This document shows positions 56,880 through 64,000 of a stretch of 64,000 bases of DNA, piece after piece; position 1 is the stretch's first letter, and every line of letters begins with the position of its first letter. The DNA lies in assembly GCF_003635115.1 (NCBI RefSeq), contig NZ_RBXJ01000002.1:62001-126000 (forward strand), read 5' to 3'. The DNA comes from Microbacterium sp. AG1240. GTDB taxonomy: Bacteria > Actinomycetota > Actinomycetes > Actinomycetales > Microbacteriaceae. The position numbers and the translations under genes were made by a program. The notes beneath the pieces are model-generated. The model had not been told where the DNA came from and ran no database searches. It saw nothing but the letters and a program-made list of their open reading frames with translations.

Positions 56880-59641
56880 GCGTTCACCTCGGGAAGTTCG
56901 GCGGAGCGGGAGGAGTGGCTCTCGACGCGCACGGTCTGCACGTCGCGCCAGCCGGCGTCGTCGAGCACCCCGCGGGCGGCGTGGGGATCGGCCGCTGAGA
57001 TCGCGAGCGTCCACGTGCCCTCGGCGTCGCGGAGCATCGCCGCGGCCTGATCGCGCAGGGCGCCGTGGGCGAGGGCGTCGAGCCCCTGCAGGGCGACGAG
57101 CCCGGGGCCCCCCGCGAAGACGCCTCGGAGTTCGGCGAGCGGGTCGGCCGCGTCATCGAGGAGGGCGACGGCCACGTGCCCGCGCACCCACGCGGCCCGG
57201 CCGGGGAGCAGGTGCCCCGCGACGCGCAGCCGCCCCGACGTGGTCGGCACGCGACCCGCGATCGCGAGCAGGGCCGCGCGCGACGCACGGACATCGGAGG
57301 AGGTCAGCACGATCGCGCCACCCGGTTCGACCGTGGCGGTGAACCCGGCGAAGACGTCGACGTCGCGCGACTCCAGCCCGACGCCGTCGGCGGCGACGAC
57401 CGCGGTCGACCCGGGTGCGGGCCAGTCGCGCAGCGCCCGTTCGCGTTCGACGGCCTCGCCCTCGACGTCGAACGACGGCAGGAGCCGGTCGAGCCACCGG
57501 GGGATCCACCACGCCTTGGCGCCGAGAAGGGTCATGAGCGCGGGGATGAGGGTCATCCGCACGAGGAACGCGTCGACGGCGATGCCGACGGCCAGGCCCA
57601 GCGCGATCGGTTTGATCGACGAGTCGCCCTCGGGAACGAACGCGGCGAAGACGGCGAACATGATCAGCGCGGCCGCGGTGACCACGCGGGCGGTGGCCGA
57701 GAAGCCCGTGCGCACCGCCTCGATGGCGGTCGCCCGTGCGTCGGCGTCCGCGGCGCCTCGGGCGCGGGCGTGCACGTAGTCCTCCCGCATGCGCGTGACG
57801 AGGAACACCTGGTAGTCCATCGCGAGCCCGAACAGCACGCCCATCAGCACGATCGGCATGAAGCTGATCACCGGCCCGACGCGGGTCACGTGCAGCAGGT
57901 CGGCGAACCACCCCCACTCGAACACGGCCGCGACCACGCCGAAGGCGGCCGCCACCGAGAGGAGGTAGCCGAGGGCCGCCGTCAGCGGCACCGCGATCGA
58001 GCGGAAGACGATCATCAGCAGGATGAACGACAGGCCGACGACGAAGATCGCGAACGGCACGAGGGCGCCGGAGAGGCGGTCGGAGATGTCGATCGCCACC
58101 GCCGTGTAGCCGGTCACCTTGAGGTCGATCCCGTACTCGTCGAGCAGTCTGTCGTGCTGGGCGCGAAGCTCGCGCACGAGGTCGGCGGTGGCCGGGTCGT
58201 CGGGGGCCGTGGACGGCACGATCTGCACGATGCCGGTGTCGGCCGTCTCGTTCGGGGTGGCCAGGGCGATCCGCTCGACACCGGGGAGGTCGTCGATCTC
58301 GCCCGCGATGTCGTTCATCAGCGTGACGGGGTCGTTCGAGGTGACGATCGTGCCGGTCATCACGAGCGGGCCGTTGACCCCGGGTCCGAAGTATTCGGCG
58401 GCGAGGTCGTAGTTCTGCCTCGCCTGGTTCGACTCGGGCAGCATGCCCGCGTTCGGCAGCGCGAGGGCGAGGCTCGACGCGGGGATCGCGAGCACGCCGA
58501 GCACGGCGACCACCGAGACGGTCGCGGCGATCGGGTGCGTCGACACGACCCGCACCCACGCGTTGATCCGCTTCGGGGCGTGCGCGGCAGCATCCGCCCC
58601 CTTCTTCCGTCGGCGCGGGCGTCCGATGATCCGGCCCTTGACGAGGCCGAGCATCGCGGGGGTGAGGGTGACGGCGACGAGCACGGCGATCGCCACGGCG
58701 ACGGATGCGGCGATGCCCATGGTCGTGAGGAACGGGATGCCCGCGAACGACAGGCCGATGAGGGCGATGAGCACCGTCACGCCGGCGAAGACGACGGCCG
58801 ACCCGGCGGTGCCGGTGGCGCGGGCGGCGGATTCCTCGGGGTCGACGCCCTCGCGCACCTGATCCTGATGTCGCGCGGCGATGAACAGCGCGTAGTCGAT
58901 GCCGACCGCGAGGCCCAGCATGAGCGCCAGGAGCGGGGTCGTCGACGAGATCGACGCGAAGGCGGTCGCGACGAAGATGAGCGCCATCGAGAGCCCGACG
59001 CCGATCACCGCGGTGAGGAGGGGCAGGCCGGCGACGACGAACGAGCGGAACGTGACGATGAGCACGAGCAGGGCGATGATGAGCCCGACCGCCTCGGTGA
59101 TCGTCACCCCGGGGATCGACGTGCCGAAGAGGTCGCCGCCGAGGGCGACCTGCGAGCCCTCGGGGAGTTCGACGCCGAGGGCGTTCGACACGTCGGTGAG
59201 CGAGGCCTTCGCCTCGGGCGAGACGTCGCCGGACTGACCGTCGAACTGCAGACGGATGATGGCGGCGTCGCCGTCGTCGCTGACCAGGCCCGAGACGGTC
59301 TGGTCGAACGGGTCGGTCACGGCCAGCACGCCCTCGACCGCGCGGAGGTCGGTGATCGTGGTGGCGATGTCGGCCGAGTACGGCGCTGCGTCGACCCGGT
59401 CGCCGGGAGCGGCGACCACGATGATCTGCGCGCTCGTGCCGCTCACCTGGGGGAACGTGCGCGAGAGCTGCTGCAGTCCCTCCTGCGACTCGGTGCCGGG
59501 GATCGAGAACGAGTTGTCGGTGCCCTGGCTGAACAGCGCCGCGCCGCCACCGGCGGCCACCAGGACGATGATCCACGCCAGCAGGACGCGAACGCCGTGC
59601 CGGTACGACCAGCGTCCGAGCGAGTACAGCAGTGTGGACAC
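56876..59641 (-). CDS. MMPL-family transporter with a degenerate C-terminal ABC-ATPase-like domain
   Basis: This 921-residue RND-type protein has two sets of six helices with large outside loops. D-Y-A-L-F motifs after G-L-A-V-G-I and the repeat F-G-L-A-M-D-Y-Q-V-F are MMPL hallmarks of the proton relay. Residues about 749-900 are unusual: the order F-A-G-F-T-A-T-V-E-P-G-G-A-I-V-L, then L-L-A-I-A-G-R-V-P-T-T-S-G-R-L-R-V-A-G-H copies an ABC nucleotide-binding domain. The P-loop is T-S-S-D-V-R-A-S-R-A and Walker B lacks its acidic pair (L-V-A-L-Q-G-L-D-A-L), so it should not hydrolyse ATP. It probably exports lipids or drugs under TetR control. Confidence 0.88.
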   Translation of the reverse strand: MSTLLYSLGRWSYRHGVRVLLAWIIVLVAAGGGAALFSQGTDNSFSIPGTESQEGLQQLSRTFPQVSGTSAQIIVVAAPGDRVDAAPYSADIATTITDLRAVEGVLAVTDPFDQTVSGLVSDDGDAAIIRLQFDGQSGDVSPEAKASLTDVSNALGVELPEGSQVALGGDLFGTSIPGVTITEAVGLIIALLVLIVTFRSFVVAGLPLLTAVIGVGLSMALIFVATAFASISSTTPLLALMLGLAVGIDYALFIAARHQDQVREGVDPEESAARATGTAGSAVVFAGVTVLIALIGLSFAGIPFLTTMGIAASVAVAIAVLVAVTLTPAMLGLVKGRIIGRPRRRKKGADAAAHAPKRINAWVRVVSTHPIAATVSVVAVLGVLAIPASSLALALPNAGMLPESNQARQNYDLAAEYFGPGVNGPLVMTGTIVTSNDPVTLMNDIAGEIDDLPGVERIALATPNETADTGIVQIVPSTAPDDPATADLVRELRAQHDRLLDEYGIDLKVTGYTAVAIDISDRLSGALVPFAIFVVGLSFILLMIVFRSIAVPLTAALGYLLSVAAAFGVVAAVFEWGWFADLLHVTRVGPVISFMPIVLMGVLFGLAMDYQVFLVTRMREDYVHARARGAADADARATAIEAVRTGFSATARVVTAAALIMFAVFAAFVPEGDSSIKPIALGLAVGIAVDAFLVRMTLIPALMTLLGAKAWWIPRWLDRLLPSFDVEGEAVERERALRDWPAPGSTAVVAADGVGLESRDVDVFAGFTATVEPGGAIVLTSSDVRASRAALLAIAGRVPTTSGRLRVAGHLLPGRAAWVRGHVAVALLDDAADPLAELRGVFAGGPGLVALQGLDALAHGALRDQAAAMLRDAEGTWTLAISAADPHAARGVLDDAGWRDVQTVRVESHSSRSAELPEVNA

Positions 59642-59667
59642 GGATGCTCCGTTTCGATCGGGAAGTT

Positions 59668-59702
59668 CGATACGTCACTGTATCCAATACACAGATGTAT
59701 CG
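59668..59702. promoter_or_regulatory. Predicted TetR operator
   Basis: A 35-base nested palindrome is centred at 59685: CGATAC (59668-59673) with GTATCG (59697-59702), and inside it TGTAT (59679-59683) with ATACA (59687-59691). Outer and inner arms are equally spaced on both sides. It lies between the divergent MMPL operon and the TetR gene, so the regulator probably controls both. Confidence 0.8.
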
Positions 59703-59757
59703 TAGAGCGTGATCGGCCGGCCGAGGCTGAGCGATCCGTGTGAACCGGAGGAACACC

Positions 59758-60396
59758 ATGACCGACACCGAGGGTGCCGTTCCGCGCCGACGCGAGAACA
59801 CCCGCCAGCGACTGCTCGATGCTGCGGCGCAGGTCTTCGCTGAGGTGGGTCTCGACGCGGCCTCGGTCGAGGCGGTCTGCGAGGCCGCCGGCTACACGCG
59901 CGGCGCGTTCTACTCGAACTTCGAGAGCAAGGAACAGCTCTTCCTCGAACTCTGCGCGCGCGCGGCCGCCCAGCAGATCGCCGCCGTGCGCGCCAAGGTC
60001 GCCGACCTCGAGACGGAGGGGTTCGCGGGCGCACCCGGTGATTCGCTGACCCTCGTGCAGCAGGTGCTGGAGGCGTCGGGGGCGGACCGGACCGCGGTGC
60101 TGCTCATGGGCGAGATCCGCATCCGGGCGCTGCGCGATTCGACCGTCGCCGCGGCCTACCGCTCGCAGGAGACGCAGCTGCGCACCGAGGTCGCGCAGAT
60201 CATCACCGACATCGCTCGCGCGAAGCACATCTCATTGCGCCTTCCGGCCGTCCACGCGTCGGATCTCTTCATGACGGCCTGGTCGGCCGCCGCCGAAGAC
60301 GCCGTCATGGACGACGCGGATCAGGCCGGTATCACCCGGCGCATCGGCGAGGCGCTCGCGATCGTCGCCGACCTCGTCATCGATCACCCGCGCTGA
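59758..60396 (+). CDS. TetR/AcrR-family repressor
   Basis: This 212-residue regulator has the helix-turn-helix R-Q-R-L-L-D-A-A-A-Q-V-F-A-E-V-G then V-E-A-V-C-E-A-A-G-Y-T-R-G-A-F-Y-S-N-F near residues 18-57. The C-terminal helices form the ligand pocket. ATG 59758 has CGGAGG six bases upstream and is preferred over an in-frame GTG at 59740. It is divergent from the MMPL/YhgE operon across a clear operator. Its end overlaps menC by 20 bases on the other strand. Confidence 0.93.
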   Translation: MTDTEGAVPRRRENTRQRLLDAAAQVFAEVGLDAASVEAVCEAAGYTRGAFYSNFESKEQLFLELCARAAAQQIAAVRAKVADLETEGFAGAPGDSLTLVQQVLEASGADRTAVLLMGEIRIRALRDSTVAAAYRSQETQLRTEVAQIITDIARAKHISLRLPAVHASDLFMTAWSAAAEDAVMDDADQAGITRRIGEALAIVADLVIDHPR

Positions 60397-61372
60397 GGAT
60401 CGCGTGGCAGCGGCCGAGCCGCTCGCGCCACCAGGCGTCGCGCTCCGGCGAGACCCGCAGCGCGTCGAGGCGCTCCGCCGAGGGCGACATCCGCCCGACC
60501 TGCAGCACACCGCCGCGGGGCGAGAGCGCGGGATCGCACACGTCGCTTGTGAACAGGGCCGAGGTGCCGAGCCCGCAGTCGTAGTCGTGGTCGGGGAGGG
60601 CGGCGGCCAGAGCGGTTCCCATCGAGAGTCCGACAGAGGTGTCGAGGGCGCTCGAGACGACGGCGGGGAGTCCCGCCTGCGCGACGATCTCGAGCGCGCG
60701 GTGCACGCCGCCGAGCGGCTGCGCCTTCACGATCAGGATGTCGGCGGCCCCCGCCCTGGCCACCCGCAACGGGTCGTCGGCCTTCCGGACGCTCTCGTCG
60801 GCGGCGATGGGGATGCCCATGTACTTCACGCGCCCGCGCAGCTCGGCGAGCTCGTCGATGCTCGCGCACGGCTGCTCGACGTACTCGAGGTCGAACTCGG
60901 CCAGCGCGTGGATCGCGTGCTCGGCCTCGTCGACGTTCCACGCACCGTTGGCGTCGACCCGGATGCGCCCCTCGGGGCCGAGGATCTCGCGCACCGCGGC
61001 GACCCGGGCGACGTCGTCGGCGAGCGTCTGTCCGGGCTCGGCGACCTTCACCTTCGCCGTCCGGCAGCCGTCGAACCGCGCGAGCACCCCGGCCACGGCG
61101 TCGGCGGCGACGGCGGGCACGGTCGCGTTGACCCGCACCTCGCCGCGGCGTGCGGGCGCAGCATCCGCCCAGCCGAAGTCGACGGCGCCGGCCAGCCACA
61201 CGGATGCTTCGGCATCGCCGTACTCGGTGAACGGCGAGAACTCGCTCCACCCGTTCGGGCCATCGATGAGCATCGCCTCGCGGACGTCGATGCCGCGGAA
61301 CCGTGTTGCCAGCGGGAGCGCCACGACGCGCGCGGTCGTGAGGAGTTCGTCGAGAGACGGCAGTGTGCTCAT
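60377..61372 (-). CDS. menC: o-Succinylbenzoate synthase
   Basis: This 331-residue enolase-superfamily enzyme dehydrates SHCHC to o-succinylbenzoate in menaquinone synthesis. Catalytic lysines are in T-A-K-V-K-V near residue 115 and I-V-K-A-Q-P. Metal ligands are in R-V-D-A-N-G-A-W, Y-V-E-Q-P-C and A-A-D-E-S-V. It is divergent from the LLM-menB-menE run, so the men genes form two transcripts. Confidence 0.93.
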   Translation of the reverse strand: MSTLPSLDELLTTARVVALPLATRFRGIDVREAMLIDGPNGWSEFSPFTEYGDAEASVWLAGAVDFGWADAAPARRGEVRVNATVPAVAADAVAGVLARFDGCRTAKVKVAEPGQTLADDVARVAAVREILGPEGRIRVDANGAWNVDEAEHAIHALAEFDLEYVEQPCASIDELAELRGRVKYMGIPIAADESVRKADDPLRVARAGAADILIVKAQPLGGVHRALEIVAQAGLPAVVSSALDTSVGLSMGTALAAALPDHDYDCGLGTSALFTSDVCDPALSPRGGVLQVGRMSPSAERLDALRVSPERDAWWRERLGRCHAILSAGDR

Positions 61373-61393
61373 CCCCTCATCATGACGCGGGAA

Positions 61394-61399
61394 TAGGCT
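61394..61399 (+). promoter_or_regulatory. -10 element TAGGCT
   Basis: TAGGCT, then GACGGC, then ATG at 61406. It is the likely promoter for the LLM-menB run. Confidence 0.6.
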
Positions 61400-61405
61400 G
61401 ACGGC

Positions 61406-62206
61406 ATGCTTCTCGACACTCCCGTGCGCCTCGGCGTGCAGATCGAACCCCAGCACGCGACATACCCCCAGATCCGCGAGGCGGCCGCGCGGCTGGAAGA
61501 CCTCGGTGTCGACATCCTGTTCAACTGGGACCACTTCTTCCCCCTGCACGGCGACCCCGACGGACCCCACTTCGAGTCGTGGACGATGCTGGCCGCGTGG
61601 GCGGAGCAGACCGAGCGCGTCGAGTTCGGCGCGCTGGTCAACTGCAACAGCTACCGCAACGCCGACCTGCAGGCCGACATGGCCCGAACGATCGACCACA
61701 TCAGCGCCCGTGGCGGCGACACCGGCCGGTTCATCTTCGGGACAGGCTCGGGGTGGTTCGAGCGCGACTACGACGAGTACGGGTACGAGTTCGGCACCGC
61801 CGGATCCCGCCTGACGGCGCTCGGACAGGATCTCGACCGCGTCGTCTCGCGCTGGGGGAAGCTCAACCCGCCGCCCACGCGCCGCATCCCGATCATGATC
61901 GGCGGAGCGGGCGAGCAGAAGACGCTGCGCTTCGTGGCCCGTCACGCCGACATCTGGCACAGCTTCGTGCCGGCCGAGGGTCTTGCGCACAAGATCTCGG
62001 TCATCGAGAACTGGGCCGAGACCGAGGGGCGCGACCTCTCGGGCCTGATCGTCTCGAACGAGCTGAAGAACCGCGGTGAGAGCGACGCCGACGCCCTCTT
62101 CGATGCGGGCACACGGCTGTTCACGCTCGGATGGGCCCCGGGGTCGCCCGACTACGACGTCGTGACGCGGTGGCTGCGCTGGCGCGACGGCAAGAACGCG
62201 CTCTGA
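61406..62206 (+). CDS. LLM-class, probably F420-dependent oxidoreductase
   Basis: This 266-residue protein is a compact LLM barrel: D-I-L-F-N-W-D-H-F near residues 34-42, E-F-G-A-L-V-N-C-N-S-Y-R-N near 73-85, and G-T-G-S-G-W-F-E-R-D-Y near 112-122. The N-W-D-H-F-F-P segment is typical of F420-dependent members beside actinobacterial men genes. The reaction is unknown. Its TGA overlaps the menB ATG, so it is translated together with menaquinone synthesis genes. Confidence 0.88.
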   Translation: MLLDTPVRLGVQIEPQHATYPQIREAAARLEDLGVDILFNWDHFFPLHGDPDGPHFESWTMLAAWAEQTERVEFGALVNCNSYRNADLQADMARTIDHISARGGDTGRFIFGTGSGWFERDYDEYGYEFGTAGSRLTALGQDLDRVVSRWGKLNPPPTRRIPIMIGGAGEQKTLRFVARHADIWHSFVPAEGLAHKISVIENWAETEGRDLSGLIVSNELKNRGESDADALFDAGTRLFTLGWAPGSPDYDVVTRWLRWRDGKNAL

Positions 62207-63105
62207 TGGTCTCCGATCTGTTCGACCCCGCGGTGTGGCAGCCGACCGCCGCCGACGAGCGCTATACCGACATCACCGCGCACACGAGCCTCGACGGGCG
62301 CATCGCGCGCATCGCGTTCGACCGGCCGGAGGTGCGAAACGCCTTCCGCCCTCACACGGTCGACGAGCTGCACCACGCGCTCGACGTCGCGCGACAGGAC
62401 CCCCGTATCGGCGTGGTGCTGCTCACCGGCAACGGCCCGAGCGCGAAGGACGGCGGCTGGGCGTTCTGCTCGGGCGGCGACCAGCGCATCCGCGGTCGCG
62501 ACGGCTACAAGTACTCCGACGACCACTCGTCGGTCGACGACGGCGCACGCGCGGGCCGGCTGCACATCCTCGAGGTGCAGCGGCTGATCCGCTTCATGCC
62601 CAAGGTCGTCATCGCGGTCGTCCCGGGATGGGCGGCCGGCGGCGGGCACTCGCTGAACGTGGTGTGCGACCTGTCGATCGCGAGCCGCGAGCACGGTCGC
62701 TTCAAGCAGACGGATGCCGACGTCGGATCGTTCGACGCCGGGTACGGCTCGGCCTACTTCGCCCGCCAGATCGGGCAGAAGCTCGCGCGCGAGGTGTTCT
62801 TCCTCGCCGAGGAGTACTCCGCCGACCGTGCGTACGAGATGGGTGCGGTCAACCGCGTCGTACCGCACGCCGAGCTCGAGGTCGAGGCGATCGCGATGGC
62901 TCGCACGATCCTCACGAAGAGCCCGACCGCGATCCGCATGCTGAAGTTCGCGTTCAACGCCGTCGACGACGGCCTGGTCGGGCAGCAGGTCTTCGCCGGC
63001 GAGGCCACGCGTCTGGCCTACGGCACCGATGAGGCGGTGGAGGGGCGCGACGCGTTCCTCGAGAAGCGCGACCCCGACTGGTCGGACTATCCCTACCACT
63101 ACTGA
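62206..63105 (+). CDS. menB: 1,4-Dihydroxy-2-naphthoyl-CoA synthase
   Basis: This 299-residue crotonase-fold enzyme cyclises o-succinylbenzoyl-CoA. The CoA oxyanion region shows F-C-S-G-G-D-Q-R near residues 86-93 and W-A-A-G-G-G-H-S-L near 141-149. The catalytic C-terminal part has D-A-G-Y-G-S-A-Y-F-A and ends D-W-S-D-Y-P-Y-H-Y, the conserved MenB tail. Start overlaps the LLM stop. Confidence 0.96.
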   Translation: MVSDLFDPAVWQPTAADERYTDITAHTSLDGRIARIAFDRPEVRNAFRPHTVDELHHALDVARQDPRIGVVLLTGNGPSAKDGGWAFCSGGDQRIRGRDGYKYSDDHSSVDDGARAGRLHILEVQRLIRFMPKVVIAVVPGWAAGGGHSLNVVCDLSIASREHGRFKQTDADVGSFDAGYGSAYFARQIGQKLAREVFFLAEEYSADRAYEMGAVNRVVPHAELEVEAIAMARTILTKSPTAIRMLKFAFNAVDDGLVGQQVFAGEATRLAYGTDEAVEGRDAFLEKRDPDWSDYPYHY

Positions 63106-63158
63106 GGTGCCGCGAACCGGGCCTTCCGGCGTAGGCGAAGCCCCCGTGTGCGGCATCT
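63104..63158. terminator. Hairpin between menB and menE
   Basis: TGCCGC (63108-63113) pairs with GCGGCA (63150-63155), with a partly paired GC-rich middle. It resembles the terminator at 37088-37143 in its outer arms. It may lower read-through into menE. Confidence 0.5.
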
Positions 63159-63169
63159 GACGAGGAGAC

Positions 63170-64000
63170 ATGCGGCTCGAAGCGATCAACGGCGACGAAC
63201 CCCGGGAGGTTCTGCGGGCCGTCCGGGGCGCGGTGCTCGGGGCCGGACCCGCGATCTCGCTCGGGGCGGCGGATGCGGCGCTCCCGGGCGAGGTGCCGGC
63301 GGGCACGGCGGTCGTCGTCACCACCTCCGGGTCGACGGGCGTGCCGAAGTCGGTGGTGCTCAGCCGCAGCGCCCTCACCGCCAGCGCGCTGGCGACCGCG
63401 GCGCGCCTGGGCGAGGGGGCGTGGCTGCTCGCCCTGCCGGCCGGCTACGTGGCGGGCCTGCAGGTGCTCGTGCGCTCCCTCGTGTCGGGGCGCGAGCCCG
63501 CGATCCTGGCGGGGCGCTTCTCGCCCGAGGCGTTCGCCGCCGCGGCCCGCTCGATGGCGTCGAGCGTCGGGGGAGTGCGCGTGCCCACCTACACCTCGCT
63601 CGTGCCGGCGCAGCTGCAGCGACTGCTCGACGCGGCCGATGATGATCCCGACGTGCGGGGGGCGGTGCGCTCGTTCGAGCGCATCCTCGTCGGCGGCCAG
63701 GCGCTGCCTCCCGCCGTGCGCGAGCGGGCGGAGGCCCTGGGCGTGCGGCTGGCCCGCACCTACGGCTCGACCGAGACCAGCGGCGGCTGCGTGTACGACG
63801 GCGTCGCTCTCGACGGCGTGACGCTGCGGATCGAGGGCGGTGAGGTGCAGGTGTCGGGGCCGACGCTCGCCGAGGGTTATCTCGGCGACCCCGAGAGGAC
63901 GGATGCGGCGTTCCTCCGCGACCCCGACGGCACCCGCTGGTATCGCACGGGCGATGCCGGGCGCATCGACGACGGCGTGCTGAGCATCCACGGCCGGATC
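63170..64000 (+). CDS. menE: o-Succinylbenzoate-CoA ligase (partial, 3' end beyond window)
   Basis: 277 codons are visible from ATG 63170, preceded by a GAGGAG ribosome site. It belongs to the ANL adenylate-forming superfamily: V-V-V-T-T-S-G-S-T-G-V-P-K is the AMP-binding P-loop near residues 49-61, then R-T-Y-G-S-T-E-T-S-G-G near 197-207 and W-Y-R-T-G-D-A-G-R near 257-265. The N-terminal region before the P-loop is short, as usual for MenE. It activates o-succinylbenzoate for MenB. The C-terminal lobe with the catalytic lysine lies outside the window. Confidence 0.93.
   Translation, partial: MRLEAINGDEPREVLRAVRGAVLGAGPAISLGAADAALPGEVPAGTAVVVTTSGSTGVPKSVVLSRSALTASALATAARLGEGAWLLALPAGYVAGLQVLVRSLVSGREPAILAGRFSPEAFAAAARSMASSVGGVRVPTYTSLVPAQLQRLLDAADDDPDVRGAVRSFERILVGGQALPPAVRERAEALGVRLARTYGSTETSGGCVYDGVALDGVTLRIEGGEVQVSGPTLAEGYLGDPERTDAAFLRDPDGTRWYRTGDAGRIDDGVLSIHGRI

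Noticed and set aside
53925..57050. A 1041-codon plus-strand frame opposite the DUF559-type and YhgE genes
   Set aside because: It crosses two genes and a palindrome and has no domain pattern.
57065..59743. An 892-codon plus-strand frame antisense to the MMPL gene
   Set aside because: It is Arg/Asp/His-rich low complexity without motifs, and overlaps the TetR operator.

Overview
The window is high-GC DNA with dense, short-spaced genes and much use of GTG starts. Gene content fits a Gram-positive actinobacterium, most likely Microbacteriaceae (Microbacterium-like): a menaquinone cluster (menC, menB, menE), a System II cytochrome c maturation operon (tlpA-like, ccdA, resB, ccsB), F420/LLM-type oxidoreductases, a BldC-like small DNA-binding protein beside the 32-residue ribosomal protein bS22, a Zur-box-controlled zinc-free L36, and many promoters in which TANNNT sits 6-7 bases before the start codon. 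No rRNA, tRNA, insertion sequence, phage or CRISPR array was seen. Taxonomy is inferred from gene content only.

Layout. 1-3.7 kb: a membrane protein, an SRPBCC protein, an aminoglycoside-phosphotransferase-like kinase and a scar joining the 3' ends of two broken genes. 3.4-5 kb: a Zur-box locus with a COG0523/CobW-like protein facing the zinc-independent L36 paralogue. 5-12 kb: a DMT exporter, GNAT acetyltransferases, an AlkA glycosylase, a winged-helix regulator preceded by a cysteine-rich leader peptide, a GH1 beta-glucosidase and small acidic proteins. 12-30 kb: sbcDC, an MFS exporter, a nucleosidase, a LysE exporter, nadE, a RecB-nuclease/SF1-helicase fusion, upp, tadA, an LLM oxidoreductase, a CDF transporter and an alpha/beta-hydrolase lacking its serine nucleophile. 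30-38.5 kb: proC, ktrAB, ArsR, BldC-like, bS22, rhodanese, glutaredoxin-like, Dabb, MscS, a histone-like Rho-N protein and an archaeal-type AspRS.

38.5-47.7 kb is the most distinctive region. It holds a CUT1-type importer (binding protein plus two permeases, no ATPase), a nucleoside hydrolase, a DszA/NtaA-type flavin monooxygenase, an SAH/MTA-deaminase-like amidohydrolase and two S-adenosylhomocysteine-hydrolase-like proteins. One of these lacks catalytic residues and the other is reduced to the NAD-binding half. Together they look like an uptake and breakdown route for an unusual, possibly sulfur-containing, nucleoside; this is inference.

47.7-64 kb: a small membrane protein, DedA, a histidine phosphatase followed by the cytochrome c maturation operon, then a DUF559-type nuclease-like gene bracketed by two copies of one long palindrome. 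Next come a YhgE/Pip protein and an MMPL transporter carrying a decayed ABC-ATPase domain, with a divergent TetR regulator and a clear 35-bp operator. The window closes with menC, an LLM oxidoreductase, menB and the start of menE.
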